From: Byssothecium circinans
Taxonomy: Eukaryota > Ascomycota > Dothideomycetes > Pleosporales > Massarinaceae
NCBI GenBank assembly: GCA_010015675.1
Contig: ML976981.1
Coordinates: 411,071-475,070 of the forward strand
Direction of reading: 5' to 3'
Length of the DNA: 64,000 bases
Position 1 is the stretch's first letter; the number at the start of each line of letters is the position of its first letter. The notes under the pieces were generated by a model that was not told the origin of the DNA, did no database searches, and was given only the letters and a program-made list of their open reading frames with translations. The position numbers were made by a program, and so were the translations under genes. Shown here piece after piece: positions 1-11,969 of this stretch.

Positions 1-288
1 CAAATGGGAAAAACCTTGCGTAAAGACTTGCGCGAAGCAGCGACAAAGTTATATAAGGCAGATGGCTATATTCGAGGAAAGCTATAACATATGATAGGGA
101 TATCGTGGGTTCGCATTCAAATTTTCCCATGGTTTCAGCGGGGGGCTTCGGGTCGCCGCGGATCATAGAGATGATTGTCGACTTGCCGGCGCCGTTGGGT
201 CCGAGGAGGTCAAAGACTTCGCATGATCGGATGCCGAGGGTAACATTCTCGACGGCAACGTTCTTACCGGAGAATTTGGAGCCTGCTT
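1..288 (-). pseudogene. ABC transporter nucleotide-binding domain relic (ABCA-like)
   Basis: On the minus strand one frame stays open from about 288 to the window edge and contains a perfect Walker A motif (GPNGAGKST, about 183-209). It is preceded by the usual strand of an ABC NBD (KNVAVENVTLGI) and followed by IISMIRGDPKP, the ABCA-family style of this segment. An in-frame stop lies just upstream (about 289) and similarity fades after roughly 45 residues. No Q-loop, signature or Walker B is visible within the window. It is most likely a fragment left by rearrangement. It could also be an exon of a gene that continues to the left of the window, which I cannot exclude. Confidence 0.55.
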
Positions 289-318
289 AAATTGGTTCGT
301 GTAGCAGAACTCAATAAC

Positions 319-3300
319 CTAGTCTACGTCGTCGTCGGTGTCAGATCCGTTGACAGATGGCGGAAATGAATAGTACGTATCCTCCAGTACCGTCACTTTA
401 GGTTTCTTTGTGTCTGATTTTTTGTCGGACCCACGAAATAGATTCAGTGGTCTTTTGAAGACAGTGGATATCCACGACGGATTTTCTGCCACTTCTTCCT
501 TCGTCTCTAGTTTTGGGACGTCTGTTGGCTTGGTCGATGGCGAAGATGCCTCAGAAGGATGCTGAGTAGCGAACTTGAGGTTGGCTAGACGTCCCCCTTT
601 AACCTTTTTGAGAAATGCAAGTTCTCCGCGAACGTCTTGAAGTAACTGATTCCTCTCCATCCCTGAAACGGTAGCTTCCCCGTGATCTGTCTGGGAAGGT
701 CCATCCAAAATGCTTCTCGAAGATTCTTCACTCTCCTCGGCCCTACCAGATGCTGCCTCGCCAACTATACAGACAATCTCGCTGCCAGTACCAACGCCGC
801 GTATGCCTTCCTCCCACGCTGACCGCTCATCGTGCCCCAAGTTCTTTCCATTGTAAAAGAGATGTATCTGCCTTGGATCCTCAATATTCATCCTCTTCGC
901 AGCTGCCACCCTTATAGTCCCAATCTTTAGCTCTCCATTACGTATGCACTGTGCGGGGAAGTGTGTTGGGTAGACTGTCATGCCGCTCCTAAATACTAGC
1001 ACTTCAGTCTCCCGGTTCGGGTTCTCGTCGCTGTATGTGTTCTTACGAAATCGTGGTTCATTTTTTGCGATTAGGTCTTCCGATTGTTGATCCAGAGATG
1101 ACTGCTTCGCTTCTCGTCCAATGCTCAGTGCACCCGCATTATCTTCCTCTTGCGCTCTCGGTCTAACTAGGCTTCTACCATCTGACTCCTCATATTCTAC
1201 CGAGCGCGTTGTTGTGTTTTGGTCAACCGAACCTATTGCGGGTGACCGAGACTTGCTTTCTAATGCTGCGAGTCGAGCTGCAGCTGGGTCACGGGGAACA
1301 AGTGACTTTAGTGGTTGCGCTTTGCGTGTCAGCGGCTCCAGAGATCCAGAGCGGTTGAGCGCAGGCCGCTGGCGGGACTTCCGTATCTCCTCGCTCTCTT
1401 GAAGTAGTGCTTTCAGAACCAAGTCATCATCTACCTTGATATCCTCAGCTTTGACGTCTTTGATCGCTTCAGGTGTTCTGCTGCGGCTGTAACTCTCCCG
1501 CCTGGACCGGCGGTCACGCTCCCGCTCAACTCTTTCTTCGTTTCGGCCCTCTTCATTCTCTGGGTACACTCCAGCCTGGGAGCTTGCAAATTGATCTTCA
1601 TCCCCAGCGATGGGAGATCGAGCCGAGGATTTGACCTCTGTTGGCTCTTCAATGGCTGACCTTGACATCGAAATCGACGTAGTAAGCTCCGGAATCGCAT
1701 CCTCATATCCGACGTTGACCCTTTCGGGAGCCTTTCCTTTGCCCTTCGACATTGCTTCTTCGCACTCGGTGCTGCAAAACCATCCAGACTCAATAAGAGA
1801 TTCGCTCTTGAGACCTACACACCGAAAATGGAACCATTTGCGAGGACAAGACCTATTGTCGCACTCAATCATCAGCCCAAACTCTCGAGATCTTTTATTG
1901 CAGAAACAGAACCGTGGCTCTTCGTCATTTTCCGAGTCTGATTCTGACCGCCTTGTTGGTCGACGCTTTTCTTTCCTCTCAGACTGAATTTGATCTTCGG
2001 CCGTATGTCGACTATGAGGTCGCGAATCTGGCTGGTCCTTGGTATTGGGAATTTCTTTTGGAGGCATGTTATCGTCATGAGAGCGTGGTGGGTTTTCGAA
2101 AAGCTTCTCTAGGGCTTCTGGGTTGGTATTCTCTATTATTTTTTGAAATACTGGTAGAGCCTTGTTCATCACCGCAATTGATATCGCCGTTTCTTCATCA
2201 TCTATACGCTGTTGTTCGAGCTCCCATTCCTTCTTTAGACGATCTTCATCATGTTTGATGCGTGCCTCTCGCTCGTGCGTGTCTTTCAGGTACTTGAGCT
2301 CGAGCTTGTCTTTCATATCCTTGAGCTCGGAATGGGTTGCGGGCTGAATTCCGGTGGCTGCATCTTCAGGCTTTGCTGTCGTTGATGATGTGGGGTTCGC
2401 AATACGATCTGCTTCTCCGATAGTGGAGGAAAGAAAGGAGGCTTGGTGATGTGCTGACTCCTCGCCTCTCTGTGTGAGACGACTCGAGTCTAGATCGCTT
2501 GCTGAACCATACTGTTGCATAACGGACCGTGGCGTGTGAACACCGGGCTGTTCATCTTGAGCGGTATTCTGAGCACCTCCCTCAACCTGATCAGCTTCGA
2601 GGATTGTGGAAGAACCAGAAGTGGCGTAGCTTTGCGGCACAAACTGCTTGAGTTCCTCCACGAGGTCTGGAGCTCCGTGGAAGAGATCTTCAGCAGTTGC
2701 ATGGAAGCCCTGTACAGTTGTAGAGCCCTCTTGGTACATCCTCAAGGCAGTTAAAAACTCTCGATAGATGGCTGGCTGGGCCGCGAAACGGTTCTTGGCC
2801 TTGTGCACAAAGCTGAGCGCTTGATCGAACTCGACAGGAGGCCGTTCTCCACTCTCGTTGGGCCCTGCAGGCTTTTTGCCATGGACTGGATGTATGTCGT
2901 GCTCGATATGGCTTTCCTCATCCTTAGCATCTTCGTCCTCTGCTATGCTATGGCGCGGATCATGTCTATCACTCTCTCTGTTCGTCCCGGTTACGATGGA
3001 GCGAGGAGTAACAGTATTGGATGGCATGAACGTTTCGAAATCCTTCATAAGCTCAGGAGCAGAGCTAAAGAGGCTTGAGACTTGTGCATAGACCTCTGAA
3101 GTAGTCTTATCTCCACGTTTGAAGGCTGCCATGATCTCTATGAACTCGCTGTAGATATTCGGTTGAGAAACAAAGCGTGCTTTGACTTTGTCTAGATATT
3201 CCAGGGCATCGTTGAGGATTGGACCCTGCTCTTCGCTTTCTTCCAGTACTGCTTTCTCTGCTCCCTCAGTTGCGAAGGGGCTGTTTTCGGGTAAATCGCC

Positions 3301-5733
3301 TCGCTGTAGGTTGGGTCCAACATCATCCTCTTTGACGACCTCAGTCTTGTTCTCGTTGCCTTGACCGGAACCATGTACCAGTTCATTCCTGAACTGACCA
3401 ACTTGGCGGGCTAGATGGACACCACTCGCAATACCTTTGATCACCTCCTCTGGGATTTCTGTACGATTGCTTTCACTGATCCCCTTCATGTTCTCTGAAC
3501 CGTCTAGGACCTGATGAAGATCCGCTGCATCCAGTGGGCTTGCGGTGGCAGCGTGTGTTTCAATCGCATCGCTGAAGGATCGATTTTGTGGTTCAGGGTC
3601 CTCAAAGCCACATTTCTTGCACAGGTGAACCAGTCCCACTTCCTCAACGGACTTGTAATAGCAACGGATGTGTTGCCATGTATTGCATCGCTCGCAAAGA
3701 ACCGTATTCCCGTCATCCTCTGTGGATCCACATAAGCATTCAATTGGATATTCATTCTGGTCATTGTGGTTTGGCTCGGAGGGTTGGTCTAGTGAGTTTC
3801 GAAGGAATACCGGGTTGAAGATGGAGGAAGGTGTACCCGACAGCAACATAATATCGTTGACCAAACCACTCAGTCTCCATTGGTTTGTTAGCACAGCTGC
3901 TTTTGCGGTTTTGGCCTCGCTGTCGCTTACGAAGTCTAGCTGTTGGGCTGGCGATAAGTGGCGCTTGATTATCCCGTGAAGCATCCTGAGCTGTTCTATC
4001 TTGTCTTCTTCCTGAGGAATTTGTAGAATCCTTTCAACTTCTGGATTGACAACGGAACGGAGATTGGTGTCCAACATGTCAAACTTCTGAAGTATACTCA
4101 ACATAGAAAGTTTCTTCCCATCCACAAAATCCGTATCCGATTGATCATCCTGCGGTCGGAGTTTTTCTGGAGAGCTTTCCGCGGCGTCAGATTCTGCTTG
4201 GATAGACGGTAGGGTATCGAGCTGCGGATCCTCGTCCTGATCGTCTTGTGTCTCTTCGGCTTCGTTTGTATCGCTGATATCAGATTCTTCCTCATCCTGC
4301 CATTTGTTTACGTCGACAGAGTCGAACTCATCGTCCCTGTCTTCGTCTTCTGTATTATCCAGATTAGGAGGAAGTGCGAAGAGAGCAAGCTGCTCCTGAT
4401 GTCGCCCCACATGGCGTTGTAGAGCCTTCAAAGACATGGTTTCGTTGCAGAACGGGCAGCTAGCTTGAGTGGTAAGGCCTGCGCTCCTCATTGCCGTTCT
4501 CTTGAGTGCAGTGAGCATTGCAGGTGATGCAAGCTCGGCATGGTTTGTCTCAACATGCTTTTCGAAAGCACTCTTCGAGTCCAGGATTTTGTCGCAGCCT
4601 GCAACGCACTGCCACGAAGTTCTGTGGGCTTCTAGCTCGTGCTTGAACCACTCATGGCGGGAATCGTAAAGGCGGTCAGCAGTTGCGCAGTCTTTGAACG
4701 TACAGTAGTAGGGATGTAGGTCGCGGTAGACGTGGTTCCTGTGCTCATTAGCCCACAATCGCTACGCTAGATAGCGATACATACTTCCAGGATTTCTTCG
4801 TGTGGATGGAAACGATCATGAAGCAGAGTGGGCATTCGTAGTGCTCCTGCTCGCGAGCTTCTTTGGGTAACTGTGGCACGCGAATCGTGGCACCCTCAGA
4901 AGGCGCGTACGAAGTTTGAGAGAGCGCGTCGTCACCGTCAAACACATCGAAGCTGCTGGCACGGGCTACCAGAGGAAGTGGCGTCGCTTCTGTGCTGTTG
5001 CTTGTATACTGGGTTCTTGGTGCCTCCATTCCAATCAGGTCGGTGTTCTTCGCAAGTTTTTGGTGATGTTCTTCGCGATAGCACAGATACTGCCGCCGAG
5101 AAGAGATGGCATGCCCACTTCGTTGCCAAAGAAAGTCCTCTGATTCCGGAAACTTGGATCTGGCATGTGTGACGTCCCATTCCTCAAAATGCGACTTGTC
5201 GATCGTGATTGCACTGCGGTGCTGGCTTTCTGGAGCTGGATCTCTGATCGCCATTGTGAGTCTAAACAGACAAGTTGTGGTGTCCTTGATGCTCGAAAAA
5301 ATTTGCTTGAGCTCCGTTTGGTTTTCTGATTCCTCACTTTCGGAATCGGAGTCGCTGTCCGAGTCTGACATCTCATCCCATGGTTTTCTCTTTCCCTCCA
5401 CGATAGCCAGAGCTGTATCAAGTAAGTCATCTCTTGCAGACCAGCAAATGAATAGGAGTTACCGTTATCGAATGACCCCAAAAGTGCCGCCAACAACTCC
5501 TGCGCTTCTTGTTTGAGGTGCTCAGCGTCACGCAGCCGATATTCAAGAGACCGTCGACCTTTTGAATGAGCCGATATATTACCCGCCCATATTTTGAAGC
5601 GATCGAACTCATCGCTTACAGCATCAGGGGATACCTGAGATGCGTATTGGGGTGATTGTGCCTGGCGCAAGGCTACTTCGAAAGCGATAAAAGCAACACC
5701 AACGTCATGGACACTGAGGTAGATTGGAGCCAT
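319..5733 (-). CDS. Large C2H2 / PHD / PAH / ubiquitin-like multidomain protein (putative chromatin reader)
   Basis: Three exons give 1,772 aa: 5733-5463, 5412-4785 and 4738-319; introns of 50 and 46 nt keep frame. The start (MAPIYL) is the first plausible ATG. Domains in order: a helical N-terminus and an acidic SDSDSDSE run near residue 100; a fungal acuF-like C2H2 region (about 300-415, ending in a CPFC..H..H finger and ALFALP); a first PHD finger (about 630-675, CLCG..CERC..H..C); two PAH repeats of Sin3 type (about 805-870 and 935-1000, each with the YxxFxxxMxxF / LFxxxPxL pattern); a second PHD (about 1240-1290, CFCN..H..C); a C-terminal ubiquitin-like segment (about 1540-1625). PHD fingers normally read histone tails and PAH repeats bind short helices of transcription factors, so a nuclear scaffolding role is inferred. 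It is divergent from the DUF7580 gene with only 238 bp between starts. Confidence 0.85.
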
Positions 5734-5971
5734 TGGTAGGGTGCAGTACACTGCGCCATATGAGAGAGATGGAAAAGACGACAGTAATGCAACAACACGG
5801 TGGGAGTTTCGTTCAGCCTGACGATGATGATGGAGAGGTGAGGTGGAGGTCTAATTTTGGGGGCGAGAATGCCCCGCTTGGTAACCAGGCCAGGGTAGCC
5901 ACTTCGCCTTCAGCCTCGTCTCATCCCATCTTTTCTTCCCTGCATCAATCCCACCCCAGCACTTCGCAAAA
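5734..5971. promoter_or_regulatory. Short divergent intergenic region (likely bidirectional promoter)
   Basis: The 238 bp separate the ATGs of the PHD/PAH protein (minus) and the DUF7580 protein (plus). The sequence has pyrimidine-rich tracts immediately upstream of the plus-strand start. No canonical TATA box was seen. Its function as a shared promoter is inferred from geometry only. Confidence 0.5.
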
Positions 5972-7742
5972 ATGGCGACAGGCGTAGAGACAGCTGGCCT
6001 TGTACTGGCTACAATACCTCTGATTCTTGAATGCTTGAAGTTCTATATGAAGGGCATTGAAACGACAAAGCGCTGCTTCAAGTATCGCGAGCAGTTCCAC
6101 AGCCTTGTCCGCGAGCTGAGCACGGAAAACGCAGTCTACATTAACACGCTGAACCTACTACTTGATGGCACAGTCAAACCAAAAGACATGGCAGAATTCC
6201 TATCAGATCCGCGTGGCAGTCGCTGGAAAGACGAAAAATTTGACCGGAAGTTGAAGCAGCGGCTTGGAGCGAGCTACGAGCCTTATATGGAGACCATGGA
6301 CGACCTGAAACAAACGGTGGAGAAGTTCAAGCAACGACTGAAACTCGATCCTACCGGCAAACCATGCTTCACCGACGAGTATGCATTCAAGAAGTATTAC
6401 AAAGGTCTAGCGCTCAGTCTACGCAAGGCCGATTACGACGATCTGCTAGGTACCATCAGGCGGTCGAATGAGTCTCTTCATCGAATCACGAAGCAAACGA
6501 TGACGTTGGAATCTCTCCAGGTCTCAAGAAAGTCCGATGAACGCCCAGTTCCGAACTATAGCACAATCAACAATCGCGCTCAAGGCTTCCATTCAGCTTT
6601 GCGTGCGGGATGGCAATGCCCATGCCACGACAATCACAGCGTTAACCTCCGCCTAGAACCAAGAATTGACTGCGATGGAAGCGACGAGAGTGATGATGAA
6701 GAGATCATGAGAGATCCTTTTCACGTCCTCTTCCGGAACAGCCATCATGAGCCCACATCACCTGCTGGCCCGGTTTCCTCCAACAAAATGTGGACGTGGG
6801 AAGAAGCAGACGTGCACATCACAGTCGAGATCCAATCAACCCCAAAAACTACCCTTGTTGCCGGGAAGGGTGTTCGTTTTGCCGACCAGGCAAAGAATGC
6901 TGTCAAGGCAGCTCTGAGCCCAGATCCGGACATGCAGCCAATCAAGAATCTTTGTGCTGCCATCTGCACACTACAAAAGCCTCAGAGAGCTGCGTGTCTT
7001 TCACTGCTCGCGGACGAATATGAAAAGCAAAAGTACGACATCTTGATCTACCCTGCGAAAGATCCGCCCGTGGACACCGAAGCCTGGACTACGTCAACCC
7101 TTCGCACAGTACTCCAAGATCCAGCCTTTGCTCGAAGAAACCGCCTTCAGTTAGCAGTCACTCTAGCTTCGAGCGTGTTACAACTACACGAAACTCCTTG
7201 GCTAGATGACAACTGGACCAAGGACGATATTCTCTTCATCAAGCGATCGGACAAAATAGTCTACAACCATCCTTTTGTATCGCAGCACTTCGCTGCTCCC
7301 AAGCAATCAGAATCTATCAACAACGTTCCCGCTCTCATGCGGAGAATCATCCGCAATCAATCACTCTACGGGCTTGGGATATCGCTCATCGAGCTCTGGC
7401 ATGGGAAAGCAATTTCAGAATTGAAGAAGACCGAGGACGAATCGGAAACGACTTTCATGACGGAGTTCAATACTGCGGATCGGCTTGTGGATGAGCTATA
7501 CAGCGATGCTGGAGGCAAATACGCTGATGCTGTACGGAGATGTAAGTCAAGCCCACGGTGCCATGGCGCGCCCAGTGGTTTTTGTGATAACTTTACTGAC
7601 GTTCCGTATAGGTATCAGATGCGACTTTGATCACCGAGCCACAAGCCTGGAGAATACAGCTTTTCAGCGAGCAGTCTACCAGGGCGTTGTGGCTCAATTG
7701 AAAGAGAACTTCGACTTCTTGCATCCACAAGCACAGTATTAG
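5972..7742 (+). CDS. DUF7580-type fungal protein with helical N-terminus
   Basis: Two exons (5972-7541 and 7612-7742) encode 566 aa; the 70-nt intron (GTAAGT..TATAG) restores the family's C-terminal block DAVRRC/IRCDFD. The first 150 residues are helical and resemble the N-terminal alpha-helical domain found at the front of fungal NLR-like and HeLo-like proteins (ETAGLVLATIPLILECLKFY at the start). The C-terminal half (about residues 300-566) has the layout of the DUF7580 family, which looks like a degenerate kinase-like fold: LQLAVTLASSVLQLHETPWL, then ..YGLGISLIELW. No catalytic HRD or DFG is present. Such proteins are abundant and poorly characterised in ascomycetes; a role in fungal self/non-self or stress sensing is speculative. 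Confidence 0.85.
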
Positions 7743-8467
7743 GATGCTCTCACGAGCTAATCGGCCCGCCACGCTGAAACATGCGACTCCCAAGGACCTG
7801 AATATTATCGACACAAGGCACTACTGAATCGGCATCATGTAAAGAAGGATTTATATTGCCATACAAAGCTTCTTGATACAGCAAATCAGCCGCGGACAAT
7901 CCACAGCCCCAGAAACGCTGAAATACCTCCAGCTCCCAGCAACCTCAAATACCAACAACATGGCCTCCGACTAAACCTAGAACACGAGCGGTAGTCTCGT
8001 GGGAATGCCGCCATTACAGCGCTTGTCGGTCGCGCTTGTGTGCCTCACCGTGCATCCTTGAGCTCTATCGGCGTCGTCCAAATGCTGATCCTATATCTAC
8101 AACGTCTTTCTCATTCTACTACAGGGGACTCGTCGAACGCCGGTACCGATAGAAGTTGGTGTGTTGGATTTCGTACGAGCGTGTAGGTGGTTTCACTTTC
8201 ATACTGCGTGAACGACGCTAAACAGCAAAGTAAATTGACTGGGAAGAGTGATGAAAACGATGCGGAATGAGGATGTTACGGCGGTGTTGGTAAAGGGCTA
8301 TTTGCTAGTCAGTATGGCGAGAACCGACAACGCATAAGCCACCGCCCGAAAGGACCAGAGAAGCCTTCTATGCAGTAAACAACATGCAAATCAGCAAAAC
8401 ACGCACCAGAGCACCAAAGGACCCCAGGAATCCAGTCAGACATAGCCAAAATGCATTGCCACTACCC
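7743..8467. other. Intergenic, no gene recognised
   Basis: This 725-bp stretch lies between the 3' ends of two convergent genes. No open frame has family-like sequence, and no tRNA or strong repeat was seen. It probably holds the 3' UTRs of both neighbours. Confidence 0.6.
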
Positions 8468-9849
8468 CTACACTGACGACGACGACCGATCATCGCCCTT
8501 AACATACAACGAGCGAACATCCAACTGCACGTCCTTATAAATCTTATCCTGACTGCTATGCGCCCCTTCCAGCTTCACAAAGGAATCCGGCGCCGTTTGT
8601 CGTTTCGTCGTTAGCGTGCCGTAGAGGCCTTTGACCTTGGGCGCGAAATGCTTGATCAGGGGAGGGATGCTGGGGAGACAGGCGCACGTCATGCCGCTTG
8701 CTATCTCCGCTACCCTGTGTATCATCGTCAGTGAGATATTCGAATGCGTGATGCGCACAGCTGGGAGAGCGAGGAGACGGGGGCTGGTGTACGTACGACC
8801 ACATGGAGACGGTAGCCATGGCATACGTATAATCCTGGTTATTGAACAATCGTGTCGTGTAGTACAACCGCATGATACTACACACACAAGCCCTGAAAAC
8901 ACTCAGTCAGCATAATAAAACCAAACCCCCAAAACTCCCACAAAACAAAAAGAAAAGAATAATGGGATGATTCAAAAAGGCCCACTCACAGCAACCCCGC
9001 CGCAAAAATCCCCGTCAACGCCACCTTCCTCCCCCCCGTGACAAACTGCAGCCCCCAAATCTTCACAATGGGAATCACCAAGATAGCGAAATCCGACGGC
9101 ACCGAGCACGCCGCATGGATCGTATACGCGACGATCTTATCCGTGCACTTCCCCTCCAGATACGGGTGCCAGAACTTTTCCACCGGGTTGTAGAGCCCGA
9201 TGGACATGCCGAGGGCGACGGCGTAGATGAGGGCGTGGAACGGGATCATGATGCGCACGACGAGGCTGATGATGCCGATGTTCTGCGGGCAGAAGATGCG
9301 TTGCAGTTGCAGGAGGATGGAGATTTTCAGGGTGAGGATGAGCGGTATGTAGGATACTATCATTATGTAACTCCACTGCGGGGGGGAGTTAGTTTGTCCT
9401 CTGTGAGCGGGAGAGCTGAAGGGAGGAGGAGGAGGAGCAGGGGGCGGTACTTTTAAAGCGTCGAAGGCGGATGTGAAGGAGATATTATACTGGTGAGCTC
9501 CCGTGCCGTATTGCGCCGTCATGAATCCAAAGACCGTGTATGGGATGAAGATGAGCTGCTTCCCCGTTAACAAGCCAGACTGACATTTTCGCAAGAACCC
9601 AATATGATATGCGCGTGGTGGTTTTCTAACGTACCCAAGCTACAATCATGAAATAATCATCCCACCCGGCGCCTTCATCAGAAAGAACCTCGTCACCGTC
9701 CTCAGCACCACAAGCACGGAACTGATCACAAACGGAAACAACCAGTAGCAGAACTCCGTGTCGAACAAGTACGTACATAATATCAAATAACTAGAGACAC
9801 TAGGTGGGTGGGTATCTTGCAGCCCAGCTAACTTATCTTTAATCCACAA
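8468..9849 (-). CDS. Fungal rhodopsin-domain (SAF/PTH11-like) membrane protein, first exon frameshifted
   Basis: A seven-helix fungal integral membrane protein of the rhodopsin-domain family (PF20684 type) is spread over at least five exons: a 5' exon ending at 9635, then 9555-9451, 9375-8990, 8892-8797 and 8714-8468. All downstream junctions are in phase and rejoin family blocks such as WSYIMIVSYIPLILTLKISIL and the final helix ahead of CSIMRLYYT. The last 80 residues are a cytosolic tail. In the 5' exon, helix 1 (VISSVLVVLRTVTRFFLMKAP) is in one frame, but the next block WDDYFMIVAW is in another, with one base apparently missing near 9665. This is either a sequence error or an inactivating frameshift. 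The true start codon was not identified. Homologues are cell-surface sensors or of unknown function. Confidence 0.75.
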
Positions 9850-9966
9850 GTAAATCAGTAACTTAATTAATCCATAAAATGTAGGTAAGAATGCATGTCT
9901 TTGATCAATCTATCTAGCTCATCCAATCCAATCCATCCAAATCTTCCGATTGCGAGACCGATAGCT

Positions 9967-10342
9967 GATAGCATCGCACTCTTCCTTCCACCGTCACACC
10001 AACCACTCCCCTCAAGAAAATTAAACACTAAAGAACGCTAAATTACATGTGCACGTCTTCAATCGCCTAGGCGATAGCGTCGCACTTTTCGTTTCGCTTT
10101 CCGCGTGGAAAAGATGACAATGTCTTCAACCGGCTGAGGCGGTAGCATCGCATCGCATCCAGCACGTTGCTCCTTTTCCAACCCTTAAACCCCAAACATA
10201 CTTTTTCTTTCCGGGGGTAGATGTATGTCTTTAATCGCCTGGCGATAGCATTGCATCTCCACCCCCGTTTCTCTCCTCCATCTCGTCTCAGAGGGAAGCA
10301 GGTGCACGTCTTCAATCGAGCAAAAAAGTCGATAGCATCGCA
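9967..10342. repeat. Array of degenerate palindromic repeats downstream of ERG24
   Basis: Four copies share a core of the form GTGCACGTCTTCAATCGCC, then GGCGATAGCATCGCA, at about 10049-10084, 10120-10157, 10222-10255 and 10301-10342. A half-copy (GATAGCATCGCA) lies at 9967-9978. Spacing is 70-100 bp with unrelated pyrimidine-rich filler. The first copy contains a perfect 14-nt palindrome (ATCGCCTAGGCGAT, 10062-10075); the others keep partial inverted symmetry. Related TAGCATCGCAT words occur singly near 21531-21556 and 26938-26949. They could form hairpins in the ERG24 3' UTR or be remnants of a small inverted-repeat element. Confidence 0.7.
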
Positions 10343-10401
10343 ACCCGTCCCCACACCCACAGCTTTCCCCCCTCTCCCTCCCTCCCTCTCGTATGAGAAG
10401 C

Positions 10402-11969
10402 CTAGTACACATACGGAATAATCCGATACGGCACCAACTCCACATACCGATCCCAATCCTTGCCATACTTCCTCCTACACTTCTCCTCGTCCCTCCTCTC
10501 ACGATGCAGCAGCAAAACCGCAAAATACACCATGAAAAAATACGTAAAGATCATGCCCCAGCCCTTCGCCTCCCCGGGAACGACGAACTTCTGGTACGCG
10601 TTTTGGAAGAAGACGGCGTCTGGTGCCGAGGCTTCGAGAGGGTGTGTGGAGGCGTTCTTGATGACGTAGCCGGAGAGTGCGGTGGGGAGGACGTACGACC
10701 AGGACATGAACCAGTCACCGAGATAGTTGATGTGGCGCGCGGTGCCCCACCATCCGGAGACGAGGAGGCGCGAACCGGCGGCCGTTTCGATGTACTTGAG
10801 GTGCTTGACGCGCGGGTCGTTTGGATCGGTGCGGAAACGGTTCTTCTCGTTGTTGACGGCGCGGAAAATGTAGTAGCCGAAGCCCTGGACGGCCGCTACA
10901 CCGAGGATACCCTTGAGGCCGAGCTCGACAGGATACGTGGCGAGGTAGCGCGTTTGGATGGAGTAGGTGAAGGGCACCCAGACGAGGTCGCCAAAGGCAA
11001 GCATCATGCCGAAACCGTCGGCGATTAGGTCGATGGTGGTGAGAATCGCGGGCTCCATGTATAGTGCATCGAAGGTGTATACTGTTTGGGCGAAGGTGAT
11101 TAAGAGGATGGAGTCGGTGACTTTGCCAAAGTTACGGTATTGTTGGGCGATGAAGGCGAGGTCGAGGATGATCCAGCCCAGCATACCAGGACGTAGCTCG
11201 CACCATGCTTTGATGTCGACTTCGCCGAAGATGGGAAGTGTGACGCGTGGGTTGAGTTCGCGGCCGATGAACCAGTCATAGAGGATGTTGCCGCTGTGAC
11301 CGCCAGCTGCGAGCTCACGCATGTTCGGGTCCTTGGGGTGTTTGACGCTAAAGGAAGAGACATAGACGTAGGTGGCAAGGATGTAGGAGATGAGGATGTT
11401 GGTAGTGAGGAGGCCAACAAAGTTCTCGCTGATGAAGGTCCAGACACGGAAGTTGGCACCTTCGACAATGGTTCCGGCGCCGAGGATGGCCATGGTGAAG
11501 ATGGCGGATGCGAAGGCTGCTCATGTCAATACTGTCCTTCAAAGCACGTGAGCAACATACCATTGAAGCGATAGTTCAACTTCCCCCCACTCCTAAGCTC
11601 AGTCCCCACTGTCTCCGTCGCCGGAAGAAAGGCATACAAAGTCAGACTAAGAAGGTAGTAGCCCAGAGTGCCGAGGATAGCATTCTTGTTGACAAGTCCA
11701 GACAAACCAGGCCAGCCCACTTCCTTCTTCAGCTGATCCAGCGTCAGAGTGGACGGGTGAAGCAGCGAAGGCGCAGGACATCCAGAGATATCATTGCAGA
11801 GGAAGACAAATGCGTAGCAAAGAAGAGGCAGTCCAAAAGAGATGCCGAAAGCACCGGGTCTGTACTCAATTAGCATTCAAAGCTTCACTGTATTTAAATG
11901 TGGTACTGACGGGCCAAAGAACTCATAGCCATGCGGCCGTTCCGGTTCCGTCATGCGTTTCGGCGCCAT
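10402..11969 (-). CDS. ERG24: Delta(14)-sterol reductase (ERG24 / sterol C-14 reductase)
   Basis: Three exons (11969-11911, 11859-11561, 11516-10402) give 490 aa in frame, the usual length for the ERG4/ERG24 family. It reduces the C14=C15 bond left after CYP51 demethylation in ergosterol synthesis, with NADPH, in the endoplasmic reticulum. Family signatures are present: a long multi-pass membrane protein; the stretch after GELNPR-like GRELNPRVTLPIFGEVDIKAW without its first residues altered; LLVSGWWGTARHINYLGDW; and the C-terminal CRRKYGKDWDRYVELVPYRIIPYVY block (quoted here in two parts by position, about residues 466-490). The N-terminus MAPKRMTEPERPHGYEFFGP is typical of ascomycete orthologues. 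This enzyme is the target of morpholine fungicides. Its 3' side runs into a palindromic repeat array. Confidence 0.95.

Noticed and set aside
9967..10342. CRISPR-like spacing of the repeat array
   Set aside because: Repeats are degenerate, spacing is irregular (70-100 bp), and the host is a eukaryote.
10067..10523. Two overlapping minus-strand open frames
   Set aside because: They read through the palindromic repeat array and the ERG24 3' end; the apparent repeated peptide is a by-product of the DNA repeats.
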